In this document: positions 20,530 through 32,727 of the stretch, in pieces
Layout of the letters: every line of letters begins with the position of its first letter
Position numbering within the stretch: the first letter of the stretch is position 1
DNA from: Capitella teleta
Taxonomy: Eukaryota > Annelida > Polychaeta > Capitellidae
NCBI GenBank assembly: GCA_000328365.1
Contig: KB298217.1
Span: 38,375-102,374 of the forward strand
Length of the DNA stretch: 64,000 nucleotides
Direction: 5' to 3'
Program-made: the position numbers and the translations under genes
The notes under the pieces: generated by a model
Seen by the model: the letters and a program-made list of their open reading frames with translations, nothing else
What the model was told of the DNA's origin: nothing
Databases searched by the model: none

Positions 20530-22800
20530 GCCGTTCTATTCATCACTGGTATTCTGCTTTTCCTTTTTGTTTTGAATTTGTTGAATATCTTATCTGACTT
20601 CTCTAAACGAGGAGAAAGCAATGTCATAGCTCGTTTAATGAACCCAAAGGCCATAAAAAATGGACTGTTCAAACGGTGAAAGGAAGATTTGAATTGCAGA
20701 ATATAGGGACTTTCGATGAATCTGAGACATTCAGATTCTACGCACACAACCACATTAAAGGTTATGATATCAAAATAACCAAATAGGCCATACTGAGATA
20801 TTTCCCATTAGTCTCTTTGATGGTGAACTTTTTATGAATCATCTTTGTAAGTAATGTGTTGGGACTGGTGCAACGGAATATTAAATAGACAATGTCTGAT
20901 CATCAACATAGGGCCTTGATTCCGGGTCAAATAATAACGTCCCATTTCATATTTCTATTGGCAACCGTTAGTAAATGTTTGGTGGTTGAAAGTGGATCAT
21001 GGCTCTTGCGTCATGATTAGTACACTAGGGTTTCTTGAAACATTTCAATGTCGAGCGATCTGGCCAGTGATGAGGCATACATAGCACTGGGGACCCTATT
21101 TCATACTATTTGGACTATTAGTAGGAATTATCTTATAGTTATGAGCTGCATCTGCAACCACGGGACTTATTATATGAGAATGAGAACTTGTATGTACACA
21201 TGTAGTTAAATATAGCGATTTCTACGGATTCACATTGCTGAGTGGTTCTCATCCGTGAAGGCCTAGGTCTTGTGAACGCCGAATACTCTGCTCGGCGATA
21301 CTGATGGGTCAGAAAGTTCGCCGAGAAATAATAATAATACATTGTCTAATAGAAAAGCAGGCTCCCGTACATCTGCTTCTAGTATATAAGCCACGAATAT
21401 TTTCCAAGAACACACTCCATTCTCTAACACTCTCTACCACACTCTTCGTCACGACTCTCACAAAAATAGCCATCTTACTATTGTGAACAGACTTTCTGGA
21501 TTTTTGTTCAAGGTAAATTAAAGTCAATGTGAAGTGATTGGTTGTTTCTTCGTTATTACGAGCTTAGAACTTACCACCAAACCCGTGGGTAAATGATGTG
21601 GAATTGGAGTCACTACGTCAATGCCTCATGTTTCATGCCTCATATCCCATCATGCCATATTTAGTAAGCTCCTAGCAATCTTTTATGCCTGTTTAATTGC
21701 ACGACGCACGGTGTGATGGGTGGAGGAAATGTTCGAATGAAATTAACAATGAACTAAGGGAAAGTACTGTAATTTTATTGCATCAGGCAAGAAATAAAAT
21801 GCACAATGTTTAGGTTTGAATAATAAGCAGTTCTCCAAATGATAAATTTCTAAGAAAAAGGCAAAACATGCGTGTCCTGAATAATTGAGAAAGAATCAAA
21901 AATAAGAGCAGAAAACCATTAATATGAGTTGAGTAATAAGCAGATGATAGCCACGCAGAGATAGGCACATTTGGATACGAGCACAAATATGAAGTTGAGA
22001 AAGATCAAAATCCGGTTAGGGATTTCCAATAGATGTCGCAATTCGAGATTGTCTACAATGACGCGCATTTATTTCACGGGGGATGGAGCTAAATTCACTA
22101 CTGTTGTATTGGGAGAGGTTGTAAATCAACCATGAAACATTTTACATAACCTAAATCGTAAATTACGTATTTTTTAATTGTGATAATATACGCCTGGATC
22201 ATTTCATAACCTGCTTAAACATAACAGCAACCAAATCCCTATTAATTGTGTCATTTGATTATCCTGCGAACTAAATATACTTCAATAATTACCAAACCGT
22301 CCACAAAATACAAAATTTGAATTAATCAGAACATACCTTGAGAACATAAATGCAGTGATTATTAATAGCACATTGAGACGAACAAGAATACAAGGTAACG
22401 TCAGTTCGAAACGAACTTCAGCTGATCCCTTAGTTCGCGATCAATCGAGGTGATCACCAAATGCCAAAATCTCACATCAAGCATTTTAAATTTGTAACTG
22501 TTTCATTTGCAGAGCGTTTTATGGTCTTCATCCTCAATCAGTAAATATTATGTACATGATCATATAATCAAACTTATTAGATTACATGTGCATTCGTAAT
22601 GAACATGTACAATGTGATCAGCAGTAGTGTTAACCCGTGTACAGATATGACATAAAATAATCGTGGAATTCAGATCAAAAGTATTACATCAATAATCGAT
22701 TCAGAAATTGCAGGCAGAATATTTAACAGAAGCTCAACATTTTTACCTTTCGGATATCGACACTGAAAATAATAATAATTAGTACATCACAATGAGAGTG
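20530..22800. other. Intergenic region between the adhesive-like gene and WDR86
   Basis: AT-rich and without recognisable coding sequence, apart from a possible orphan promoter and leader near 21381. The 3' UTR of WDR86 (minus strand) should occupy part of it. Confidence 0.4.
21381..21512 (+). promoter_or_regulatory. Orphan TATA box with a possible noncoding first exon
   Basis: AGTATATAAGCC at 21381-21392 is a strong TATA match. About 30 bp on, a pyrimidine-rich leader begins, and CAAG|GTAAAT at 21512 is a good splice donor. The layout is like the start of the PAN-domain gene at 38.19 kb. No + strand gene follows for 17 kb, so this may be a noncoding transcript, a distant first exon or chance. 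Confidence 0.25.
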
Positions 22801-22809
22801 AAAAAAGTG

Positions 22810-24635
22810 CTAGTTTTTGTAGAAGAGATCGTTGTTTATCTCATTTTGTCCATTCTGTCCATTCATATTCATATTTTCGTCTTCGTCGATGAGAATCTTG
22901 CCGTTGCCTTCGGGTTTCGCCTCCATATCGGGTGCAAGGGGCGGCTTCTCGGGGTCATTGGTCATCAGAGGTCTGATCTTTGTTTTGCCTCCGACCATAG
23001 TGTCATCACTAATACCACTGATATCCCACATCCTCAGAGTGGAGTCATGAGACCCCGTGAATAAGCGGTCGCCCACAATCTGCAAGGAACCACAACTTGG
23101 GTCATTTTACATTCTTTTGTATTAATGCTGTGTTCAATATAGGCCTACACAGTCTAATAATAAATGTTTTTCTTCAACCAGTAAGAGTGCCAGGGTGCGG
23201 AATCATGGTTTCGAGACTTCCGGTAGACGGGATATAGCTCTTTTTGGTAGCAAGGTGGAATGCATTATTGATATAAATCAAATCAGTTCACTGGATATAA
23301 TCTTGTATTCTGGAATTGGTTTATAAGAATGGTAGGGAAAAAAAAAAGATTGATAAGTTATACCCCAAGAAATGATAGCGAGTAAAGAGTGGAAAACGGC
23401 AAAGCAGGCGTGCACACAGGAAATGAATAAACAAAAAATCAGACACGGTGCACACTCAACATCCCTGTTTACCTGTAAACTGTTCACCGACAATTCATGC
23501 CCAACGAACTGACGACGCAGCGACGCTGATCCCGCATGGTACACGTGAACGGCGCCATCACCACTTCCTGTGACAACTGGCACAACAAGACATAACATTG
23601 AGAGAGAGAAAAAAACAAAAAAAACAATCACAGAGCAGGAAGCACTTCTGGATTAGTTTCCCTGATAAAGAGTGTGAGTAGCAAAGACAAATTTAGTGAT
23701 ATATGAACAGTCATCTAAGAGCAGCTATGCACACACCTGAAAATAAGAACATAACGAAGCAACAGCACGCTTAGCACATGGCACAATAAAAGCAGGTTGA
23801 TGTGAGTCGCTTAACTAAAGGACAACTAAGCAGCGGCAAAAGAGTGAGACACGACCTGCATGGTGTTCACAGTGACTTCATGTCCATGAAACTGGCGTTT
23901 CAGTACACCAGACTTTGCGTCGTAACACCTAGCCACGGCATCTCCGCAGCCAGTGAAAACTGTCGAATCATAGATAGCATTACTGAAATGTTGATTGTGG
24001 CAATCAAAGGTGGGAAGCCCTTGTAGGTACTGGTATTATCATGTTTTCTTATGTTTGCAGCACAATCTCTTGCACACTACACGGCGGTTCGTTAATTGGC
24101 ATAGGCAATTTATTCTGATTAAGTCACATTCAGTCAAGGAATGATATTGTCGTAGGCCGTAGGGGCTATATTAATCAGGATACAAAATATCAATACTCAT
24201 GGGGAAGGAGGCGGAGCTGTCAAGATGTGACCTCATTATTTTGTCCTCGGATTGGTCAATACAATTTATGCGGCAAGTAGAGATGGCATTTTGTACGCAT
24301 CTCGAATGCAAATAGTTGTATTGCCTCGCTGTAACACAAACTAATAATATGAGAATACTCACTGAGGCCCTCGTGGTATCGAATGCACGAAACCGTGTGA
24401 TGATGTCCTTTGAAGACACGCGTGCAGTCGCCAAATTCCAAGACCCAAGATCGGCCGGTGTGGTCACTGCTCCCGGTGTACATAATCTTATTCACAACCT
24501 GAAAGTCAAAATCGAACGCCTTCAGTTGGTGTAAAGTGTCGTAGAATGTAAGAGGAATGAGTGTGGTCGTTAGTTAGGGTACATAAAATAATTGTTTTAA
24601 TACGCCAATCAATAAATCATGAGCGAAAAGGTTAT

Positions 24636-24670
<35 letters not shown>

Positions 24671-27600
24671 TGGGGCTTATTTAACCTCGGAATCCTGAAA
24701 AAACTAAGGCTTATGTGGTCCGAGGAGGTAAGTAGGAGTTAAGTGCCTTACCCAAGGACACAAGGTTGGTACGTGGCTGGCTTCAAGTAAACCTCCAGTG
24801 GCCAGGGCCAAGCCCTTTCGAGGCGAGCACGCTAGCCACTCGGCCACCACCTCTCCAATTAACCCACATACTGATATTTTTTCATTCCTAAAGTTTGATT
24901 TTAGTTTGTTATATTTAATTCTCTAATACTTATACCTCATCATTTGTCTGTGGATCAATCAGATGTTTTCGTTGTCTATGCTGACTCATCTATAACATCG
25001 ATACACGAACGGCGCAAATTGTTCAAATACAATGACATTACATAAGTTACATAACCCAAGGTTAATGAAGCAACTTGAGTAAGATTCATTAGAGTTTTAT
25101 AATGTCTAATATTTTAGTTATTATATATATGTGTAATTGTTCACCATGTGCCCAATAATATCGCATATAATGTTATTTTCCTTAACCTAATTACTCTTCC
25201 ATTAATCAAGTTCATTTGGTTATAAATGCGTGTGTATTTCCTCGTTTCGCTCGGTTTTATGACAGCCGAATTCGTCTCTGAACGTAAACACAAAGGTTAA
25301 TACGATCAACAGATCACGTGCTCATTTGCATAATTAATGTATCCGGCGCCGTACGGATATTTTCTCATTTCGGATCTCCCCGTCGCACGTCTCCTGATAA
25401 TGTCTGCATTTGAATAAGTCATGAATATTTAAATGAGTTGCTCGATGTATTTTGTTGGGGTGTAATATGAATAAGTATCCAGTAGAACTGGTATATGGAA
25501 GATTTATGTAGGTCGAGGTCAATTTCTATGAACCGTTCACCTGACCCCAATGTGACTCTGTGTGCACGAAACTTCTGTAATCCTGTTCTATTGAACAATT
25601 ATCCTTGCATTAATACGATATGCCATTGTCTTCGGTGGGTACTATAATTTCAATTCTCGATGTGCGTTGTTGTTGTTATTGTTGTTGTTGATGTTGTTGT
25701 TGTTGGTGTTGTTGTTGTTGTTGTAATTCCTTAGTTGTTTTTATTAATGTAGTTTAAGGAGGGAAGACGAGTTCCATTGGCTGAATCTAAACTGCAGTCG
25801 GAAGTGTAAATACACTATGATGCACCAAATAATGGGCAGAATCATGTCATTGGCGTAAGCTATTTGTGCCTCAATTGAACATACTAATTAATTCTGGTTG
25901 TGAAGCCAATACTAAAATGAATTTGAATGTATTCACAAACACACATGGCAGTTGATAAACCGTAATGCTTATTAATATTGCTGTATATACTGTGTATAGC
26001 TCAGGCACCATAGCGCCGACGGTTTTGTACTGGTTTGTTGTGTCTCTTCGCAATGCATCATGAAATAACTTGGTATGTAGGGTTACGAGACCTACATTAA
26101 TAATTGTACATGTTTGTCAAGCGGTTGAATCGTGTAATTTGGTTATAAGTCGTAAATTAGAGCACCATATTTGTTTTCACGCCGCTCGGTTTCCAAGGGG
26201 ATCTTAGGGCTGAGTGCACACGGGCTGAATTATGCATTGAATAGCCCTGCGAGTTGGGTTGAGACAAAGAATAGCGAATCGATAGCTTAAGGTGGGCGCA
26301 GTCGATGCCAAGTGTGTTTACTGGTGTTTGCCTATCAACCACAGAGTATGAGTAACGAGTAAAGACTCCATTCTGCAGGTCGACCTTCGACATTTACTGT
26401 TCTTCATGATGCGACCGAAATTTTAAAGCATGGCTGCAGGAAAAGTCACTGAAATTATTTTTATGATTGACCGTGAAGGAATCGATGGTGTGCTCTTCCA
26501 TACATGTATTTATAAAGGCGGGAGAAGCTATATCAGACATGTCATATTTTGGAAAAATAATAAACCTGGCCAGCTTCACAATTGCAGGAGGACAATGAGG
26601 CATGTTTATTATTTTACACGACATCAACTTTGCTGACAGAGCACGAGCGCGTTCATTTGCCTAAACTCGATAATAAACAAAAGAAATTGTGTCAATAGTG
26701 TCACTAGGAAAGAAATAGGGCAGTTAAAAAAAAAACTTTTTCCCCGAGCGTGCCACCGAATTATGAAGTTTAAGGTGTTGTGCCACATCCAGTCGTCAAT
26801 CTGCGCTGAAATCGACGTGGTGGGCTGGGACAAATGGATTATTCAAATGATATTGATTGTACTGCTAATGCTAGTGTGTCAAATATATTAATAGTTTCAA
26901 TGAATGCGTCAAAAGTACATTTTGTCTTGGTTGATTTCTCTCGAACTTTAATTCGATTTTCTTTCATTGTAGATTTTGGTGCCATCGAAGAAAATGAGGT
27001 GAGCACCTTGTAATCAATGAAAACGATCTGTAAACGCAAGTCTCCTTGGTTGTGTTGACGATTCCCTTTGAATCCCTTTGCCATTTTTTCCCCCGTCAAT
27101 GTGAATTACATTTCGGATCTTTTGTTAAACATGACGTATGTGTGAAGAAGGGGGTCGGGTAGCTTATGGCGTACAGACAACATGCTATTCACAGTGCTGG
27201 ACACGTACTATATTAATCCAAAGAAACAATGAGATGAACGGGCTCTTACAGCAGTACTTTGTAGCAAGGTTTTTTATACTAGTTAACTTATGGCAAACAA
27301 ATTACTTCAATGATAAATACTATCACACTACTTGATATGATCACCCACCGTCATACATATTATAGAGGCCTGGTGTCCGGTGAAGACTTTCAATGGTTCT
27401 CCACTTTTGATGTCCCAGCTTCTGACCGTTTGGTCAACGGAGCCGGTCATCAGTGTGTGGCCCATGGGGTCAGTTGCCATGCAAGTCACAGCACCTCCGT
27501 GACCCTCGTACTTCTGAAGGCACTTTCCGCTTTCGAAAGACCACGAACGAGCAGTGAAGTCGGCTGAGCCGGTCACAAGGACGTCGTTATTGGTTCCATT

Positions 27601-28101
27601 GCTGGCGGATTCTTCGTCGTCATCAGGGATGAAGATGAGCGGGTAGACGCCTCGCTTGTGACCACTGAACACGCGGATGCACTCGCCAGTGTCAAAGTCC
27701 CAACACCTGGCAGTGCGGTCATACGACGAGCTGAAGATGAAATCGCCAGTGCTGATTATACGGTTGACCAGTGAGTTGTGGCCGCGGTAGATCATGAGGC
27801 AGTCGCAAGTGCCCATGTCCCACTTTCGAACAGTTTTATCTGCGCTACCAGTCAACACGAAACTCTCCTCAATTGAGACACAGTTGATGTAGTCATCGTG
27901 GCCCTTCAGCACGCCAATGCACTCGCATCGCTCAGTCTTGGTGGTCCAGATGCGTGCAGTGCGATCTTCGCTCCCAGTCGCCAAAACTGAACAGTCGTCA
28001 CTGAGGGCCATGCAGTTGATTCCGCCTTCGTGCTCGTCTAGCATCTGCAGGAGGTAAACGCCATTCTTCTCATTTCTCTCTTTTGATCCACAGAGACCCA
28101 T
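22810..28101 (-). CDS. WDR86: WD repeat-containing protein 86 orthologue
   Basis: Coding exons: 28101-27349, 24498-24363, then either 23959-23856 or 23576-23473, and 23079-22810 (stop). The spliced length is about 420 residues, somewhat longer than the roughly 376-residue human protein. Eight or so WD repeats are visible, with GH and WD landmarks such as LKGHDDYINC, VRKWDMGT, YRGHNSLVNR, ARCWDFDTGE and GSHDSTLRMWD. Repeat order and wording follow vertebrate WDR86 (for example SSYDRTAR and FTGxGDAxAR), which is the basis for the symbol. The protein starts MGLCGS, a typical N-myristoylation start with a Cys for palmitoylation, so it is probably membrane-tethered. The C-terminal tail is acidic and Asn-rich and lies outside the propeller. 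The molecular role of WDR86 is poorly known. Intron 1 is 2.85 kb and contains a SINE. An acceptor-like CTCCTGCAG near 28165 suggests further 5' noncoding exons. Confidence 0.9.
23473..23576 (-). other. WDR86: WDR86 exon 3b (downstream alternative version)
   Basis: A second 104-nt exon encoding VTGSGDGAVHVYHAGS and RRQFVGHELSVNSLQ, with the same phases (1 in, 0 out) as exon 3a. The acceptor is GTGCCAG and the donor CAG|GTAAAC. Including both versions would shift the frame, so splicing must choose one. Confidence 0.75.
23856..23959 (-). other. WDR86: WDR86 exon 3a (upstream alternative version)
   Basis: A 104-nt exon encoding FTGCGDAVARCYDAKSG and RQFHGHEVTVNTMQ. It enters at phase 1 and leaves at phase 0. 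It is the version closer to vertebrate WDR86. The acceptor is good, but the donor reads CAG|GTCGTG, which is weak. Confidence 0.75.
24640..24865 (-). mobile_element. tRNA-derived SINE in WDR86 intron 1
   Basis: On the minus strand it starts with a tRNA A-box-like TGGCCGAGTGG (24835-24845), continues through a core with TGTCCTTGGGTAAGGCACTT (24738-24760), and ends in a poly(A) tail, seen as about 30 T on the + strand at 24640-24669. The core resembles the conserved SINE domain shared by many marine animals (Nin-DC type), recognised here by wording only. Confidence 0.7.
25667..25722. repeat. GTT-rich microsatellite
   Basis: Imperfect (GTT)n run within WDR86 intron 1. Confidence 0.85.
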
Positions 28102-28584
28102 GGTGAATAGTTTGTCAGCAGCACTCAGTCAGAACAGTCACTCATTTCCCTCCATTACACTCATCTGCAGGAGAAGACCCTGAGTTAATCATGTTAACTG
28201 AATGCACAAACCGATGAGCAACCTCCAACCTTGTTGCATGAAGTACCTGGCTCACTACAAAATGCACATTGATGTACATTGCAAGTGTAAAATAGTATAT
28301 ATAAAAAAGTTGTGTGCTACACTAACTAGAGACTACTTAGTACTGGTATAAAAATGCCTGCTGCATGTCAGCTGTGACGATAAAGATGTTAGTCTATAAT
28401 TATCAAAACATTGGTTCGCAATTTCAATGATATGTCATACTTGGTATTTACATTATTGCTTGCAGTGATCTGAGGCGATTCGATCAATCGAACCGTCGAC
28501 ATTCTAGTCTCTATTATGTCATAGCCATATCAGAAGCTGAAACATCAACGGCATACTATAAAGCCACCTATAATGACGATAAAA

Positions 28585-28668
28585 TGGTTGAATTGATTGA
28601 GAGACAAAACAAATGACGATAAAATGGTTGAATTGATTGGAAGACAAAACAAATGACGATAAAATGTT
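28585..28668. repeat. 46-bp tandem repeat, about two copies
   Basis: ATGACGATAAAATGGTTGAA and the following GACAAAACAA segment repeat almost exactly, with a partial third copy. It lies upstream of WDR86. Confidence 0.8.
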
Positions 28669-28829
28669 GACTCTTGGATCGAGAGTAACCAACAGCATTG
28701 TGTAAAAATACTCCATAAAAAATACCGAACGATGCAGTTGGATATAAGAAAGCCATCACAACTTCCGTAACCCTTACCAAGTTGGCGATTGGCCAGTTTT
28801 GTAATAATCAACTAATATCCTGCAATCAC

Positions 28830-31800
28830 ATTCACTTCAGTATGAACACATAACGGTGAACCTTCCTCTCAGAATATTGCCCACGTAAGCAATTCTCGAT
28901 CTGAGGTTGTCACGCAATCAAGATGGCCGGCGTCTGATTCGCAACCAAGCCACGATGAAGTGAAAATATTACAGACCTATCAGATAATATTACGAAATCT
29001 ACAAGCAAAATAGAAATTTCACAGGAGTAATTATTCACAAATAGAAAGTGATCAAGGCTTTGGTTTCTCTATAAATAAATACTAGAAGATGAATAGAAAA
29101 CAACGAAAAATATGTTAGATTTCATTATTTTCAAACGTTGGAAGTATTTCCGCAGACCAATGATAAAACCACACAAAATACCCAGAATTCATGTGATCTA
29201 TATACCTCCAATGTCGCTTGTGCTATTCCTTATCTGCGGCGCACTTCTCTACGTTGAATCGAACCTGCTCTGTTTCCTCGGCTTTTGTCGCTGACTGTAC
29301 AACGTGCTTCGCTGACAACTCGGAAGCAGCCAAGCGTAGAATATTGATCCCATTACATTAATAATTCACCTCATATTACTGCCTCGCGGAGTCGGATACG
29401 ATCTTCAATCTCATCGTTGGCGGAGTACGGGTAGCAATTAAATTATCTCGACGCTAATTTAGGATCCAATGCCAAATTAACTCGTATTATGAAGCGTTTG
29501 TTCTGTCAGTTTTATAATGCGCTCTTGTGAGGTCTATCCCGCGCTAATCGATGAAAGAAAACTTCGATTATGTACGCTGTGGTTGCTATGGTTACTATGT
29601 CAACAAAGGGTTTGGTGACTTGATGTTCATAGTTTGTTTTACTGCCTTACATCAATGTGACGACACAGAAGCTATTCTCATGCAACGCTCAATTCGTGTT
29701 TCCAATTCGGGTTATGATAAACTAGCATTTCGTGTGCAGGTAAATTTTACTTGCACACGAATGTTCTTTGACAAGACGATCAATCGTGAGGCAGTACAAT
29801 TATAGGTGTGCAAGCACTAAGTTCAAATTTACAATATCCGGGCCTGTCGAGCACGTGATTCAGCTGATCACATGGTCGGGTGTAGGCATGCATTTTCATC
29901 TTTATGCTGGGTTAGCCGCAAGGAAGGTTGGTGTTTCAGCGTAAATCAACTGTGTGGTGCTTACTGACGTATGCCATTTGGCCAATCAGAGGCCAGAACG
30001 TCAGGTTCCTCGTTCGATTAACGATGGTCTATACAGCGGCCATTGTTGCTGCGGCAAGTGAGCCAACGCATCACAACAACTATCCTGCAGACGAATAAAG
30101 TTTCAAATTAAGACCATTTGCCAGATGTAATTTACATATATTTATATCAATTTTTATATGCATGTATTTTTTGTGCGTGACTCGGCTTTGCCTCGAACCA
30201 ATATATAATTATAGGAATAATTAATTTCTTTTCGTCAAATAATAATGCCACCTGCCATTGCATTGACACTTGATAGTTCTTACTGAGTGTGAACGCATGT
30301 TGCATCAGGCGTATGGTACGACCAACACATCGAGGCATCGATACAGCTTTGTTATTGGATGGATGGCACTAAGATTGAAGCGTTTTATTCGTAGTAAGTA
30401 TACAACGCAGTAGTGTAGGGAACAAACAGCTGTAGATGAAAGTACATAGAGGGACGTTAATTATTGACTCATGATTTATGGTGTCAAACGCTTCCGAGAA
30501 ATCGAGAAATGTGGCGGGTCCTTTGTTCAATTACATTTGTGATGCGTCATGTGAAGTGAGTGATGACGTCTGTTGTGGCGTGCTTTGGGTGGAATCCGTA
30601 TCGGTTTGGATGCAATATTTCACTGTATGTGAACAAATTAAGCATTCGGTTGGCAGTGAGTTTTACATTTTTCTAAGGATTCAAGATTACTTTAACAATT
30701 GTGTTTGAAAAAAAATGGTTTTCTGAGAAGTAGCAGTTAAACATAACTCGAGTATAATATTTCTATGTCCAGGAAAGAGTTACAATATTTCTGAAATGGA
30801 GGAATCGAAGAAGCTTGGTCATTTTGTTAACCAACGCGTATTTATTTACTCTAGTCCCATTACTAACCGAAATAGTGCATCTCGGTCATGTTGATTCTAC
30901 AAAGCGTGGAATTATATTCTATTATTATGAAAATGTCTCATCATAAATATTTTTTGTATATTTATTGAGTTTTACACAAAAAGGAACAATATTGTTTACC
31001 TTTAGTACCGGACAACTTCAACAACACAATGGATAATTCGCTGATAAATCACCATGTGCCTGAATTGCACCGTGCAAAGTGCCCTAAATTCGCGGTTGTG
31101 GTCCATAAAGTCTCTCAGAACTTCAGAAATCTTCTTTGCTGTCCGACTTTGACCGAACAGAGTTCATTTCGAGACAGAAGCATGATACATGACACGAGCC
31201 ACGGTGAATTTGGTACACGAACAGTTTAAAATATTTCATAGACGGAAACTCACGGATCCAAGATGCGGGGTCTATATAGTAATAGGTGAATAATGTGCTG
31301 AGTCCCTGATCGGGGATTAATTCTACTTCTAACTTTTTCATTTTCCAAATGCAGTGTAAACCGTTGTTGGTCTGTTTCTACAACTACTTTGGCTTCATAT
31401 AACTCACCAATCATAACGTAGATCATTCAGAACTGCAATGGCTATGGGATCGCACCTTGCCTTAGCTATAAATAATCCTAATCCATTCGTGCTGCACTCG
31501 TTTCGTGTCATCAGATCGAATACATGAAACAGGGTCATGCCAGGGTCACGCGATGCAGAGCACATGATCATTGATTCAACCATGGAACTTTTTACACCGC
31601 TGCTCAAAAGGGTTTCATATAATAAAATATGGGTCATTCTCTGAATTTCGATTTACGATGTATGAAGCGCATCGGTACTCATGCAATTGATTCGATGATC
31701 AATTTTGAGAGAGATAAAAATGCCTTAATCCAGAGGGAGGGTTGTATTTCACCGTCAATATTTGCTCAAGATTGAAATTCAACATCAGAAACAAAACAAA

Positions 31801-32100
31801 ATACATGTGAATGAATAATTACTCACACAGAATGCGCAGTTAAGCACTGCATAATAACACATTCACTCCATGGTCGCTGCAAATGGGCTTCAAAACAAAC
31901 TGCGGCTCATAGTGTTAATCTCAGTGAAATCATAATGTAAACCATGATCGCATCGTATGTTATAATTCCACAACTTATATCACGCTGAGAATCTCTGTGA
32001 AAGAACAGATTACCGGCTCCATTTACCACCATTATATTTTGTCAGTGTTCTGACCCAAGGAGACTGGGCGTTATGATTTTAGTTCCCAGGAAGGGTGTGC
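28830..32100. other. Intergenic region, no recognised gene
   Basis: Several short open frames on both strands have no recognisable domain. A tight 14-bp inverted repeat lies at 29731-29759. The 5' noncoding exons of WDR86 may fall in the first part. Confidence 0.4.
29731..29759. repeat. Near-perfect hairpin
   Basis: CGTGTGCAGGTAAA is followed after one base by TTTACTTGCACACG, a 14-bp inverted repeat with one mismatch. Confidence 0.8.
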
Positions 32101-32172
32101 GTGAGGGTGCATGTGTGTGTGTATGTGTGTGTGATATGGTGGGTGTGATATGGTGTGTGATGGTGTGTGTAC
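32100..32172. repeat. GT-rich microsatellite
   Basis: Imperfect GTGT runs with GATATGGTG insertions. Confidence 0.85.
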
Positions 32173-32204
32173 GTTTGTGTTTGTCAAGATCACAGTGAAT
32201 TTCC

Positions 32205-32390
32205 CATACTTTCATTATATTTGTCTGTGTTTACTCGAAAACCATTTTAGGCGACACTTAAGTTTTCTTGTCGTTTCTCCTTGCATTTCTCCCATTATTT
32301 TCTCGCTCTCGACTATTTGCTTTCCTCCATGGAATTCTCACAAATAGCTTTCTTTATTTGAGGCTTCGACTGACTTCTTGTTTCTTCTTC
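32205..32390 (+). repeat. Dispersed repeat family 2, copy c
   Basis: It starts TTCATTATATTTGTCTGTG, carries TTTTAGGCGACACTTAAG, and ends with GAGGCTTCGACTGACTTCTT, the two landmarks seen at 2.7 and 3.3 kb. It is about 185 bp long and has no coding capacity. Confidence 0.6.
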
Positions 32391-32627
32391 AACTTATTGG
32401 TATCAATGAATGAGAAATACAATAAAGTTCTGCGCTCGTTATACATAAGATGTATGGATAAAAAAGTTGTTGTTGTAACAAAGGAACAGAAGTAAGATTG
32501 TGGGATTTCTTCCTCATTGGAGGCAATGACACACAACCTATCTGAGCATCTCTTACTCCGATTTAGATCTGATATGAATTGCTGTCTGTGTATAGGAGTA
32601 TTATAATTACGTGTAATTGTATCTTGT

Positions 32628-32633
32628 TTATTC
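32628..32633 (-). terminator. Poly(A) signal of galaxin-like gene 1
   Basis: AATAAA on the minus strand, about 95 nt after the stop codon. Confidence 0.55.
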
Positions 32634-32727
32634 AATAATAGTATAGGCATGGGAGAGGACCACAGACATAACTCGCTCTACTGCATTAATAAGATAAGTT
32701 TGCATATTAATTTCCAGTGGGTACCAT

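Noticed and set aside
26157-26400. Cloning-vector trace, from a PstI/SalI-like CTGCAGGTCGAC near 26375
   Set aside because: The flanks are ordinary AT-rich genomic sequence with no vector features, so this is probably chance.
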